From positions 14,216,001 through 14,280,000 of the forward strand of contig JARKIP010000064.1 of assembly GCA_029990175.1 (NCBI GenBank): a stretch of 64,000 nucleotides of DNA. The letters are read 5' to 3'. Shown here piece after piece: positions 1 to 11,531 of the stretch; positions within the stretch are counted from its first letter, which is position 1, and the number at the start of each line of letters is the position of its first letter. The notes under the pieces are model-generated. The model was given only the letters and a program-made list of their open reading frames with translations. It had not been told where the DNA came from and did not search any database. The stretch is from Petunia secreta (Eukaryota; Streptophyta; Magnoliopsida; Solanales; Solanaceae). The translations under genes were made by a program, and so were the position numbers.

Positions 1-807
1 GGTATTCTGTACATTAACCTGATTGTTAGACTTAGTAACTTCCTTTTCCTTGGATACTTCAATGGCCTTTTCTTGCATTCTAGCTTGCTCAACAGCATCT
101 TTCAGGGTCTTGGGCTTGAATAACTTGATGGCATACTTGATTTCCCTTTTTAATCCACCCACAAAATGTGACAAGAAATGTGCTTCATTCAGTGCTGGGT
201 TCCTAATTATCATCTCAGCCCTCATTTCTTCAAACTTGGTCAAATAAGCCTCCACAGATGTGGATTGTTTTAGGTTCTGAAATTCTTCTACTATATCTTC
301 TAGTGGGTTATCTCCAAATCTTACACATATTTCCTCTTTAAATGTTGTCCAGGGTACTACACCATTGCTTAACAAAAAAGAGTGATACCAGGACTCAGCT
401 CTCCCATCTAGGTACAACACAGCCACCTCTAACATTTGTGCCTCAGAAATCTTATACAGTTGAAAATATCTCTCACATTTCCTAATCCACACCTTAGGTT
501 CATGCCCATCAAAATGAGGAAAATCAAGTTTGGGAGGTAATATTTGCAAACCTGGGACTCTGCCATTTCTAGGTTCTTGATTCTGATTCCCACCATTCCT
601 GAGTTCTTGTACCTGGTTTCCTCCATTCTCTTGCAGTGGGCTAGGAAGTAATCCATTCCCAGTATTTTCATTGTGTCCAGCTGCTTGTTGTTCCAAAACC
701 GCCAGTTTTCCCATTATAATCTCCAATGTTCCTTGAATGCCTGATAACACTTCATCATGTTTTGCAAGTTTTTCATCCATCGATTTCATTCTGGTTCCTT
801 CTGCCAT
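1..807 (-). CDS. Ty3/gypsy retrotransposon gag, partial (runs off left edge)
   Basis: On the minus strand an ATG at 807 opens a frame that stays open to base 1 (269 codons, no stop). The N-terminus is a charged, coiled-coil-like stretch (residues 1-50), followed by an Asn/Gln/Gly-rich linker. The core then has the retrotransposon gag pattern: a motif like PKLDFPHFDGHEPKVW near residue 105, then RYFQLYKIS, the W-Y pair of AESWYHSF, and FVGGLKREIKYAIK near the left edge. This is the structural capsid protein that packages element RNA in cytoplasmic particles. It starts about 30 bp downstream of a primer binding site, so the ATG choice is firm. The zinc knuckle and pol would lie left of the window. 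An undamaged gag suggests a fairly recent insertion; full-length integrity cannot be judged here. Confidence 0.85.
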   Translation of the reverse strand, partial: MAEGTRMKSMDEKLAKHDEVLSGIQGTLEIIMGKLAVLEQQAAGHNENTGNGLLPSPLQENGGNQVQELRNGGNQNQEPRNGRVPGLQILPPKLDFPHFDGHEPKVWIRKCERYFQLYKISEAQMLEVAVLYLDGRAESWYHSFLLSNGVVPWTTFKEEICVRFGDNPLEDIVEEFQNLKQSTSVEAYLTKFEEMRAEMIIRNPALNEAHFLSHFVGGLKREIKYAIKLFKPKTLKDAVEQARMQEKAIEVSKEKEVTKSNNQVNVQNT

Positions 808-837
808 TGCTGATCTTAAACAGAGTTGGAAGATTTA

Positions 838-850
838 GGCTCTGATACCA
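838..850 (-). other. primer binding site (tRNA-iMet type)
   Basis: The minus strand reads TGGTATCAGAGCC, the usual plant retrotransposon site complementary to the 3' end of initiator methionine tRNA. It lies 2 bp from the LTR end, as expected for minus-strand DNA priming. Confidence 0.85.
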
Positions 851-852
851 AT

Positions 853-1244
853 TGTAGTGGGCTAGGGTTGTAATTCACAATCGAGCTAAGAACAATTCTT
901 ATTAATGAACAATCAAGGGTTACAATGATACAATGTTAACTGCTAATACAATTGCACTAGAACTGGATACAGGTGAAGTAAGAAACTTGGGGAAGAAGAA
1001 AGAATTGAGGACGAGAGAAGATCAGAGAGGAAGAGACGAGAGAGGAAGAAGAGAGAGGAAGATTGAGCTGATAACTGACTGCCTTCTCTTTCCTTCAACT
1101 AACTCTGTTAACTAACTTCTTCTTTTAATCCTCACCCTCCGAGCTCATTAATCCCGTTTAATCTGGTTCGTCCACGTGGATTCCTTTTTTTTCTTTTAAT
1201 TTCTGTCTTCTAATTAGTTTTGGTATCGAGCCCAGCTCATTACA
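853..1244 (-). mobile_element. 5' LTR of minus-strand Ty3/gypsy element
   Basis: The 392-bp block has the terminal inverted dinucleotides of an LTR. In the element's own direction it begins TGTAATGAGC and ends CCCACTACA, immediately before the PBS. It holds the element's promoter and polyadenylation signals. The partner LTR lies left of the window, so LTR divergence and target duplication cannot be scored; the flank next to the outer end is GTCCA (1245-1249). The purine-rich stretch at about 970-1060 is part of this LTR and is not a gene. Confidence 0.8.
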
Positions 1245-1486
1245 GTCCACAACTACTTAGAGTGATTGCGATCTGTTGACAATTTTCCTCTATGTGAGAT
1301 TTCCTTTTAACACCTTCAGTCATCAGTGTCAAACCTATGGATGGGTTGGGTGTTTTTGGAAGTCTAGGTCGGACATGACAAAACCATCTTGTCACGTGGA
1401 GCTAAGCTTATTGAATTGAATTAGTTTTGGATCAGAAAAAATTCCCACAAGCAAGTTAATTTGTTGACTTTTTAACTGTGAACTGT

Positions 1487-4158
1487 GAAGGACCAATAAC
1501 CTTTGAGCCTGTGGAGTACGGTGATTTTAAGCCTGTGGAATATAATGAGAGCTTCCCCTCACTGGTCTTGAATCCTCATACATGGACAAAGGTGAATATA
1601 TCTGTCAAAGACTCATGAAATATTCCTAAGCTTGCAGGCTAACTCAAAATGCTGTTTAATCAGGTCGCAAGCATTATATTTTTAGATCTTCCAGTTGGTA
1701 CTGGATTTTCCTATGCAAGAACTTCAGCAGCTCGTCATTCAGATGATCTGCAAGCGAGTGATCATACATATCAATTTCTTCACAAGGTAGTGAACTCCCT
1801 GCACCTCATAGTTCTAATGTCAAACTTTTGTAAAAGAATTTGAATTCAGATTTCAATTATCAAACGGCTTTGTGACTTCAGTTCATTCTTCTATATCCTA
1901 TACCCTCTCAGTGGTTCGATGATCACCCAGCATTCTTAGGGAATCCATTTTATGTGGCTGGGGACTCTTATTCTGGAATAGGCGTACCAATCGTTTCTCA
2001 ACTCATAGCAAATGGTAGGACTTCAAATGAAGTGTACTGATATTGTTTGCCTCTGAGGAAGCATCATTTGCTTCTTTTCCCATTGTTTAATCATCCACCA
2101 TTTGTGTTAATGTGGTAATGTGGTAATGCAGGAAATGAGAAGGGATGTGTGCCATTTATTAATCTTAAGGTCTGTCTCCTTTTTTTTTTAAAGTTAAATT
2201 CTTTACTGAATGAATTCTTTTGTTTTCTATTAGGATAAATGAGCATTACATAGTTACTGATTCCATGGACTGATGGTAAGATAAAGCTATAGGTGCTTTT
2301 AACGTTTTGTATCCATCAAATGGTTCTAGGGATACTTACTGGGAAATCCAGTGACATTTCATGGTGAAGACAATTACAAGATCCCATTTGCTCATGGAAT
2401 GGGACTTATCTCTGATGAACTTTTTGAGGTTTGCATTGTCTAACTGAACCTGTGTTTATTTTTTAACTACATCCACAGACCGAGTGTACTAAAAATTTTA
2501 CATTATCGGTGCAATTTAACCTATTAGCGACAGTTACTTGTTTCATCTTTAATGTTACCTATTGCATTTATTATGATAGTTACCCTGTAATTATCTTTTA
2601 AATAATATGTGTGTGCAAAAGTTATTTACGCCGCCAGTGTATAGAAGTTAAAACAATTTTTTCCTCAGCATTTGCTTCATCACTCTTTTTAAAAGGCTTC
2701 CTACTCTTGAACAGTCCTTAAAGAGAAATTGCAAAGGAGAGTATTTTGATATACATATGAGCAACACACAATGTCTGAATGATCTACAGACTTATGATCA
2801 GGTCTGTGTCTAGTACTAATTCATTTTTCTTATGCTGCTTCCATCTTAGTGCTTGTTCTATTGACTAAACTTAATATAAGTGCTATGATATATTTTATAG
2901 ATGGTAGACGGAATTACTAATGCGCACATTCTGGAGCCCAACTGTGAGTTTGGTTCAGCAAGGCCGCAAAAATGGTCAGAGCAAAGGAGGTCTCTTGATG
3001 AGATGTTATATCTTGGACGACTAAGATGTCGAGTAAGAATAACAGGTTCTTATCCGCTTGACAATCATCCACTCCTAGAGACGATGCATATCACTTAACC
3101 ATGGTAACTGATAAATGTTTATATACACTACACACATCTTGCATTAATTAGTCCGATGTGAGTTTTTCTTCCTCTATATATCATGTGTCAACCATATCTG
3201 CAATAAGGAAAAACATGCACCTCGATTATGATCTTTGCACTTCATTGTTATAATAACTAGTAGACTTTTACCTGCTTCATCATTTCAGAAAGAAAATAGG
3301 CTATACGACTATAGGAGGACAATTTTTCACCTATTTCCTTTTTTTGTCATATTAGTTTGATTGGGAAAAGCTCTCTTACCAGTGGGCTGCCGATGACCGA
3401 GTTAGAGAGGCCCTCCACATTCGAAAAGTATATGTTCTTTTTTTCCCAATAAAGGGAGAAATCTTAAGTTTGGTAGCAACAAATACAGAACTTTTGAGTT
3501 TTATTCCATGCAGGGCACTGTAGGAAAATGGATACGATGCGCTGGCGATGCATTGCCTTTCCAAAAGATAGTAAAGAACAGCATCCCGTATCATTTAAAT
3601 CTGAGTGTCAAAGGTTATAGGTCCTTAATATACAGGTTATTTACATCTTGTGTCTATAATTATGGAATTTTGTTGCATAAATAATATTTTCTCTATGTGA
3701 GTTTACTAAATTTTCAGTATTTTGTAAACTAGTGGTGATCATGACACAATGGTCAATTATCGATCAACTGAAGCTTGGATAAGATCTCTTAACTACTCTA
3801 TTACTGATGATTGGCGACCATGGATTGTTGATGGTCAAGTTGCCGGGTAAATTCAAAACTAGATGAATGTTCTTTGGATTTGAACTTTTTTAAACGTATC
3901 GCAACCTGAATTTTCTGTTCATTCTTTTTCTCCTTGTACTGAAACATACTCAAATAAAATGACATTTGCCACAGTGAAGGAAAGCAACTATTTCACATCT
4001 GTGAACTAGTTTCATGTTCTTTTGCTTTCTCTTTCTTCTTTGGAGAGTTAACGTTATCCTAATTTCTTTTGCAGGGAGCAGGACATACAGCTCCTGAATA
4101 CAAACCTGTTGAATGTCTAGCCATGCTGAGGAGATGGATATCTTATCAGCCTCTCTAA
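1487..4158 (+). pseudogene. serine carboxypeptidase-like (SCPL) pseudogene, 5'-truncated
   Basis: Exons visible with mostly GT-AG borders: 1487-1591, 1664-1786, 1912-2014, 2132-2169, 2330-2428, 2715-2801, 2901-3032, 3356-3428, 3514-3635, 3733-3846, about 3938-3977, and 4075-4158 (stop TAA). They encode family hallmarks: IIFLDLPVGTGFSYA, the nucleophile motif YVAGDSYSG, WANDD-type (here WAADDRVREALHI), the Asp motif SGDHD and the His motif GAGHTAPEYKP. All three catalytic residues are therefore present. Plant SCPLs are secreted or vacuolar peptidases or acyltransferases that use glucose esters. The signal peptide and the GGPGCS oxyanion exon are absent: upstream is about 240 bp of unrecognised DNA and then a retroelement LTR. 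The penultimate exon seems to lack a normal acceptor AG and has GA instead of GT at its donor. Truncation plus splice damage argue for a pseudogene; a distant 5' exon beyond the LTR is unlikely. Confidence 0.8.
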
Positions 4159-4249
4159 TTAACAAGGAATACATTTCAAGCTCTTCCTGAATATGAGCAG
4201 TTTTTATTATCTTAATAAAAGTAGCTGGAAGTAATTCACAACTCATTAA

Positions 4250-5555
4250 TCAAGTATCTCTGGATGAAATTGATGGAAAGGAAGAAGAGGTGGTCGCCCA
4301 GTTAATTGAAAACCTAGAAAAGGGGCACCAACCCATGCACAAGAGGCGCTAGCCCTTTAGTCGATTCAGCACCAGAGCTTATCCCTTTTGGCAAAAGGGC
4401 TCCAACCCAGGAAAAATTGTAAATAATTTTAGCAAACACTATACATAGCTAGAATTAGGTTTCTTAGCATATCTTACACCTTACATAACTTGAGAGGCAA
4501 CAAAAGGACAAAATATCATTGCCCTTTTGGATAAGCTTTCTTGTATTGTGAAGAAGAACATCATTTTGTGTAAGAATCATTACTACTTTACCATTTCAAT
4601 GCATATTTTATTACTATCAAGTCTTAAATCATTATTTAGTATGAGTAGCTAAATCATCCACTAGGGTGCTGACAAAATCCTAGTCCAATAATCGAATGGG
4701 TTTAGTATAATAACCTTCTAAGCACTTAGGAATACCCCATTTCACTACTTTTGATTCCATTACAATAACTTGAGGTGTACAACTCAAGTTGACCCCAAAT
4801 AGTACTTGATTTATACCGAGAGGGTAAATATAGGAATAGGAAGTGTAGTGATAGGGTACTGAGGGTTAAGTGTACCGTATTTGCCCCGGGTTAATGGGTT
4901 GAACACCGAGAGGGGATACCCTACTTGGGACTAGTTGCTAGCGCTCAAAGCACCAACTCTTAGAGCCCGTTTGGGTGAGCTTAAAAGTGACTTATAAGCT
5001 TATAAGTCCATTAATATATGTTTGGTAACTTCAAAATTTTTGGACTTATAAGCCATAAGTTGCTTAAAAGCCACTTTTTGAGAAGGTAGGAAATCCTAAC
5101 TTCTCAAAAAGTGGCTTTTAAGTCACTTTTTGACTTATAAGCCACTTAAAATAAGTTGCTTTTAAGCCTACCCAAACAGGCTCTTAGTACCGGGAGGGCA
5201 AGAGTTCCCAGTACTACGAGCTGGTAGTCTTGGCTTATCATCGATAGGGGTGAGTTGGGTATATGCGAGCAAGGTTCAATGGGTGACCTTGGTGTAAAGA
5301 AGCTTAGTACTACATTCATCGAGTTAAAGGGCTAGGGGAAGTTAGTATCTTAGTATTTCTCTCATTTGTTAATTTTAGCTTTAATTAATTGTTCTTTAGC
5401 AATAGTTCAATTACACCCAACTTTAAGATTAACTCGCTACTTCATTGAACCTAAGCATATTCAACTACTCAAGTCTCACACTAGTCCCTGTATTCGATCC
5501 CTACAATTGACTACGGTAATTGTGAGCCCTCACCCTTAATCGGGTCGTGTCACTA
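4250..5555 (+). mobile_element. decayed LTR of an Athila-type Ty3/gypsy element
   Basis: The right edge is set by a degenerate PBS at 5558-5575 (TGGTATCATTGTCGGGGA, close to the tRNA-Asp-type site TGGCGCCGTTGCCGGGGA). The left edge is approximate: nothing like a clean TG end was identified just after the SCPL stop codon. No coding capacity is seen. A MITE is inserted inside it at 4963-5183, so the LTR is the older of the two. Confidence 0.5.
4963..5183. mobile_element. Tourist-like (PIF/Harbinger) MITE
   Basis: Terminal inverted repeats GAGCCCGTTTGGGT and ACCCAAACAGGCTC enclose a 221-bp AT-rich, self-complementary body rich in CTTATAAG and AAAAGTGGCTT. It is flanked by TTA on both sides (4960-4962 and 5184-5186), the 3-bp target duplication typical of PIF/Harbinger elements. 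It encodes nothing and would be mobilised in trans. Confidence 0.85.
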
Positions 5556-5680
5556 TTTGGTATCATTGTCGGGGACTTCGGTAGACCATTTAGTTGAATT
5601 AGTTTAAGTTCTTGTTGTTAGTTAGCTTAATTCGAGCACCTTTCACTTTTGGTTTTGGTTTTATTTGACTTTGTAGGTGT

Positions 5681-7700
5681 TCATTGAATTTGCCACCAAG
5701 AATAGCAATTCCACAAAATCAAGTGGGAGGTGGGGCTAACCCACAAGGAGATGACCCACCACCACCCCCTCCTCAACCGGTAAATGAAAATGTGGAGGAT
5801 GTGGGTTGTGATGAAAATGTTGAAATACTTGATTGAGAGAACATAGATGGAGCACAACCAAATGCTCAAACTCAAGGAGGTTCGAGAGCTATAAGAAATG
5901 CAAGAAGGGAGCAAGCCAATAATGATGATTTTTGTGAAGCCATTGTGCCTCACCCTAGAGCCACAACTAACTTCTAAATGCCATCGGCCGCTATGAACCA
6001 TCTTGATAACCGAGGGTTGTTTGGAGGAGAAAAAGAAGAGGATCCTAACAAGCATCTCCAAACTTTTTCCTGAGATTTGCCCTCTTAACAAGCATTTTGG
6101 TGTGACCAATGAAGCATTTTGCCTTAGGCTTTTCCCATTCTCTCTAAGGGAAAGCTAGGGCTTGGTTAGATGGATTGCTAAAAAGGAGTATTCACCGGGT
6201 AAATTTGTGGACTTGAGAGATGATATTTACTATTACCAACAACAAGTGGGTGAGCCATTGCACAAAGCGTGGGATAGATTTCTAAGGCTCATTCATTCTT
6301 GTCCCTGTCATGGTTTTCCGGATAAAGTTATATTGGAGACTTTCTATAGAGGTCTTGATGACAAAAACCAAACAACCATAAACCTTGTAGCTCAATGAGG
6401 CTTAATGTGAGGGTATTTTTCAACAAGCAATCGACCTCATCAACAAGGTCACAAAGAAATCAAGAGCATGGAAGCCAACAGTAAGAAGACCGGGTACATA
6501 TGATCCTAACAATGATATTATGGCAAAGAAAATTGAATCTTGAGAAGAAAGAAGGGCTCAACTAGTTACAGCGGTTGAGTTATTTGCAAATAACCAATTG
6601 AAGAAAAATCAAGAACCCGTAAAGCAAGTGAATATCATTGATATTCCTCCCAAATAAGTTCATCATGGTGCCACTTATTCTTATCAACCCTATCCTATGG
6701 GTTATGCTCCACCGAGCTATGTTTCTATGGGGTTTGTGCCTCAAGGACAAGAAGGGCAACTGCCAACCCAAGGTGGCCAAGATCAAGATGAGGAGACCAA
6801 TTATGTTAATGCTTGTCAAGGTCAAAGACCTCCATATAATCAACAAGGCTATCAAGCTCAAGGCCAATGGAAGCCTTACAATCAATGGGGCAACACTCAC
6901 AAGTAGAATGATATCAATCAAGAGAGAGATCAAAATGAAAATCAAAGAGGTTCCCATGAATCTAAACAAACCTCAAGCAATCAAAAAGGGTCAAGGTTGG
7001 AAGGAATGATAGAGAAGATGTTAAAACTCAAAGAAGACAATTCGGGTGACATTAAGGATATCAAGCAAACCGTGCAATCACATTCGACTTCTATAAAGTC
7101 GCTTGAATCCCTATATAGTCAATTGTCTCATCAAGTGAATCAAAGACAACAAAGAGAATTGCCAAGTGATACCGTGGTGAATCCTAAGAGAAATGAAAAA
7201 GATCAAGTGATGGCTATCATTACTTGAAGTGGAAAAACATGGGAATGATGATATAGCAAGTGAGCTTGAAGCAGTAGAGGATGAAGAGGTGATCTTGAGT
7301 GATAATATGGAAGATGGGAGTAAAATTCAAGAAGAGGTGGAACCCCAAAATGTCCTTGAACAAGAAATTCCTCTTGAAGAGGAAACTCCACTACCAAAAT
7401 CTACTACTACCCAAAAAGCCACCAAATAACCTCCACCACCCAAAGAAGCCATTCCCACCAAGACCACTTTTGTAAAACCCACTCCACCATTTCCTCAAAG
7501 AAATAAAAAATTGAGAAGAGCCGATCATGCCAAGAAAATTTGGAGAAGATTGCTTCTACTTCCATCAAGTTACCTTTGGTTGATGCTTTAGGACAAATGC
7601 CGGATGTGGAAAAGTTTGTGAAAGATTTGGTGACAAAGAAGAGGTTTTCAGAATTCGAAATCGTTAAAGTCACCCATCAATGTAGTTGTTTCACTTGGTG
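5681..7700 (+). pseudogene. Athila-type retrotransposon gag remnant
   Basis: Plus-strand fragments in shifting frames follow the PBS at 5558. They comprise a Gly/Pro/Gln-rich N-terminal part (5690-5990), a gag core (6162-6398, with motifs EPLHKAWDRFLRLI and GFPDKVILETFYRGL), a Gln/Gly/Tyr-rich segment (6697-6906) and a Lys/Glu-rich C-terminal part (6997-7429). Many stops and frameshifts interrupt it, including after TTINLVAQ at 6396. The gag core resembles that of the much better preserved Athila element at 49751-62318. No protease or RT follows, because the sequence changes abruptly near 7700. It is an old, non-functional truncated copy. Confidence 0.7.
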
Positions 7701-7704
7701 CACC

Positions 7705-8330
7705 TATGTAAGACACTAGAGGAGGAGGGTGAATAGTGTCCTTACCCGACTTTTAAATCCTAAAACTTGCTCTTTAACTTTTATAGCCTAACTTACAAAG
7801 AACCAGGTTCCTTGTAAGTTTCACCTATCTCTGAAACTTAAACTTAATGCGGAAACGTAAATAACACTGAGACTTTTATGTGGAAAAATTCTTGCTCAAG
7901 GGATCAAAAACCACGACCCAAACTCTTGGGATTTCAACTCTTCCACTAAAGGAAAACCCGAGCAAGTTTTAGACTACAACGTAATGTAATCAAGGAACTA
8001 GCTCTCCCTAGTACCTAGAACCTTCCAAGCCAACCGTTAGCTTGTAAGGTTGCCTCTACTTCACCAAAAGAGTAACCTCTACTATATGCTTCTAAACAAG
8101 CTGATAGATTACAACTCTATAGCCTATAACAAAAACTAAAACAACAGACTTAACTATGAAACTGCTCCTTTGTAAGGTTCTTCTTCTCAGCCTTTGTTCT
8201 TGCACACAAAGCCTCTCACGATCTGACTGTTCTTGATTTGCTCTATTGAGATGTCTTTTGTGCGTAATGATTCTGGCCAAATTAACTTGTATATATAGGA
8301 GTTTAAATTTTATATTGTTTCCAGATGAAA
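7705..8330. repeat. unclassified dispersed repeat, non-coding
   Basis: From about 7705 the Athila gag ends abruptly and a sequence beginning GACACTAGAGGAGGAGG starts. It has no usable reading frame and no visible terminal repeats or target duplication. It looks like repeat DNA rather than unique sequence because of the sharp junction, but the class cannot be named from the sequence alone. Confidence 0.3.
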
Positions 8331-8595
8331 GAGTACTTTCGGTAGCTTTGGAGAAAATACCATTGTATGCGGAGATTGCAAATTTTGTGGTTATCTGAAT
8401 TATTCAGATTAAGACCCTCATTATGTGCAAACAAATAAGGCCTAATGCATTTGGATGCCGGTTTCAGATATTTTTTTTTCTGTCACTTTCTCTATCCGAT
8501 TATAAATGGAACTCAAATTTTCAGTCATCCTCTTTTAAAAAAGAATGACAATATTTAATACTTAAAAACACAGTTACTATTTTATACTTAATAAT

Positions 8596-9536
8596 AGGAG
8601 TGTTCACGATTTGGTTTGGTTGGTTTTTGGTTAAAATCATAACTAAACCAATATAGTCGATTTTTAAATTCTTAAAACAAACCAAACCAAATAAAAGTTA
8701 TATCCATCGATTACGTTATTGTCGGTTTGGTTCGATTTGGTTAGGTTTATTAGATTTTGAAAAACAAGATAACAATGAAGATAATTAGAATGATAAAAAA
8801 TACTTTTTTAAAAAAATAATCGATAAAGAGAATTTTTCTTAAAAACGAATGATAAAGAAAACTACAACTATGTTCTTAATCTTATAGTATTTTGAGCAAC
8901 TTGAAATTTAACTTAATTACACCTAAAATGTTGTGCTCTTGCCACTATCGCAAATCCTGGAGCAATTCAAAATAAATATTTAGAACAAACAAAAGAATGA
9001 AAGTATACTTATATTTATACGATGTATCTACTTTCGATATGTCATGACTCATATATCAAGTTGAACATACAATGGTTATTGAAAAGACAATGTCAAAATT
9101 ATAATTTGCTTTGCCTTTAGACTTTATCGGTGCGTCTATGTATCTGTGAGTCTAATTTTTTACCTATATTAATATAAAGATAAGTTTATTGAATGAATTG
9201 GACTCCTTGGACTAAATGAGTTGGTTTCTTTTTAAAATGGACTTAAAAGTTAGCCACTCTATCTAGTAATATTTAAACTACTACAAAATTTATTGAAAAT
9301 GTATAAAATACTTAAATTAAATTATAAAAAATTATTATATTAATATATATAATTTTTCGGTTCTATTTGGTTATTTCTTTAGTTATTTTTCATGAAAACC
9401 AAACCAAATCAAATAATGTTGGTTTTTAAAATTTAAAAACCAAATCAAACCATATCAAAGAATGTATCGGTTATTATAGTCGGTTTGATTTGGTTTTCGG
9501 TTTGGATCAATTTTTAATCAAAATGTGAATACCCCT
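8596..9536. mobile_element. Mutator-type MITE with 10-bp target duplication
   Basis: The 941-bp non-coding element starts AGGAGTGTTCACGATTTGG and ends with the inverted form GTGAATACCCCT. The termini match at 10 of the first 12 positions, and imperfect inverted similarity (TTGGTTTGG-type runs) extends further in. The perfect direct repeat ACTTAATAAT occurs at 8586-8595 and 9537-9546. A 9-11 bp target duplication is typical of Mutator elements. No transposase is encoded. Confidence 0.75.
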
Positions 9537-10130
9537 ACTTAATAATATATTTTTGTACTCATCTAGTAGATATTTTTGTATCGTATTAAAGGCAAAAAAG
9601 TTTTAAGGGTGATATTAATATATACCATTAGTATATTGTTATTTTCTAAATGTCGTATCCCATGAATACTAATAGGAGATTTGCATTATTAGTAGGTTTT
9701 AGCTCTTACATTTTCTTAGCTTCGTGCCAAGAGGTTCCTGGTGATTGTCAAGCCTTACTAATAGCAGGACCTGATAATTGTCAAGGTTTTTTTCTTGTGA
9801 CCTTTGGCGATCGATAGAAGAAGCTTTTCCTAGTGGAAAATTAAAAATGTAACAATTTTCTTAAAGAGACCAAAATTGTGACAACGTTGGAAGTATCATT
9901 AAATTTTTGACCACTTGTTGCATTTCCTTTGGGCTAAGGCACCCATACCTCTCTTTAACACGTATTGAGATTGTCTATTTTTTCATATCTAATAAGTACG
10001 GTAGTGTCTGGTCTTCTTGATGAGCTATTTTTTTAGTAAAAATTTCGTGCAGGGGCTGTTTGGCGCGCGTTAATTGATTTGTAGCCGTCAAAAATAAATT
10101 CGCTGAGAAATAGCTATCTTTGGACAAATT

Positions 10131-10523
10131 CCAGTATAAATACTGGGGTCTTGAACAAAACTTGTTCAAAGCCCCAGTATTTATACTGGGAAGCTTCAGT
10201 AAAGTAACCCCAGTATAAAATACTGGGGCTTTGAACAAGTTTTGTTCAAGGCCCCAGCATTTTGTTATGGGACTTTGTATAAAGCTTCAATCCCATAACA
10301 AAATGCTGGAGCTGTGGACAAAACTTGTTCAAAGCCCCAACATTTTGTTATGGGACTGAAGCTTTATATATAAAGTCCCATAACCCATAACAAAATGATG
10401 GGGCTTTGAACAAGTTTGTTCAAAGCCCCATCATTTTGTTATGGAACTGAAGCTTTATATATAAAGTCCCATAACAAAATACTTGGGCTTTGAACAAAAG
10501 CCCCAGTATTTTGTTATGGAACT
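10131..10523. repeat. array of stacked palindromes
   Basis: About 390 bp consists of alternating inverted copies of three short modules: CCCCAGTATTT/AAATACTGGGG (and CAT-for-AGT variants), TTGAACAAAACTTGTTCAA (itself palindromic), and GGGACTGAAGCTTTATATATAAAGTCCC. Every half-module faces a complementary half-module, so the block could fold into several successive hairpins. There is no reading frame of interest. The array is framed by GCGCGCG-containing sequences at about 10062 and 10563. Confidence 0.75.
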
Positions 10524-10791
10524 AGTCTGGGGTGTTTTTCCAACACTAATGGAGCTTAAGTGTGCGCGCGAATTTTGGCTATTCTTCAATGAATTTGGAA
10601 ACGGTGGATAGTCCCCAATGAGCGCATCCAAAAATGGCTAGTGATCAAAATTCCCCATTTTTTTATGGTCTTTAAAGCATAAGCATTTTTGAGCATTTTT
10701 AAAAATATTTCCACTTCTAATCCTAATTATTCCTAATTCCTCTATCACACTTAACCATTCTCAAACAATAATTCTCCGTCCCCATCATCGT

Positions 10792-11522
10792 GGGTTGAGA
10801 TCTCATCCATTACACTTTTGTTCAATTTTGTTCAATACACCTTTAAATTTTTGCCCCATGTCAATTACTTTAATTTAATACAAATCTTTCTTTCTAGCTA
10901 CAAACTCTCTCCTTCCTAGATGTAAAGTGTAAACCAACTTCCTCTCAGCCTATTTCCACCTTTGAGAAACATCAGTCATGGAGAATAAGGTTGAGACTGC
11001 TATAAGGCATTTTGCAAGAGGTATCAATAGCAATTCTTTTTAGGGCACAAACACAAAATTATATTTGCCATAAATGTGAATGAAGAGTCCAAAACTATAC
11101 TCTAATTGAACTTTTGTTCTCAAAAAAAGACATTAAGACCTTTTTTTATATAGTACGTTGATGGGTAAAACAAAAGTTAGGAATTTCTAGCGAAATAGCA
11201 GTTTAGTTTGCTGTTTCTTTCTTTCTATTTGTTTTTATGTTTTTATTTTATATTTTAAAGAAGTTTCACAATTCTGCGTAAATGATTGTTGCTTCCTTTG
11301 AAAAATTCTATGTTCTATTATCATTACCAATAGAAGTTTTGAAGTTTTAAGGTAATACTTTTTATTAGACGTAGAGAAGGTAGCTTAAGCAAGAATGGTG
11401 TGTTGGTGTGTATAGTCAATAAATAAATAATAGCCATTAAATTGGATAGTTGACATGTGGCAAAAATTTAAAGGTGTATTGAACAAAATTGAACAAAAGC
11501 GTAATGGATGAGATCTCAACCC
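10792..11522. mobile_element. Mutator-type MITE with 9-bp target duplication
   Basis: The 731-bp element starts GGGTTGAGATCTCATCCATT and ends with the near-exact inverted repeat, which extends over roughly 80 bp. The perfect 9-bp direct repeat CATCATCGT flanks it (10783-10791 and 11523-11531). Long TIRs and a 9-bp duplication identify a Mutator-like element. The interior is AT-rich and non-coding. Confidence 0.85.
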
Positions 11523-11531
11523 CATCATCGT

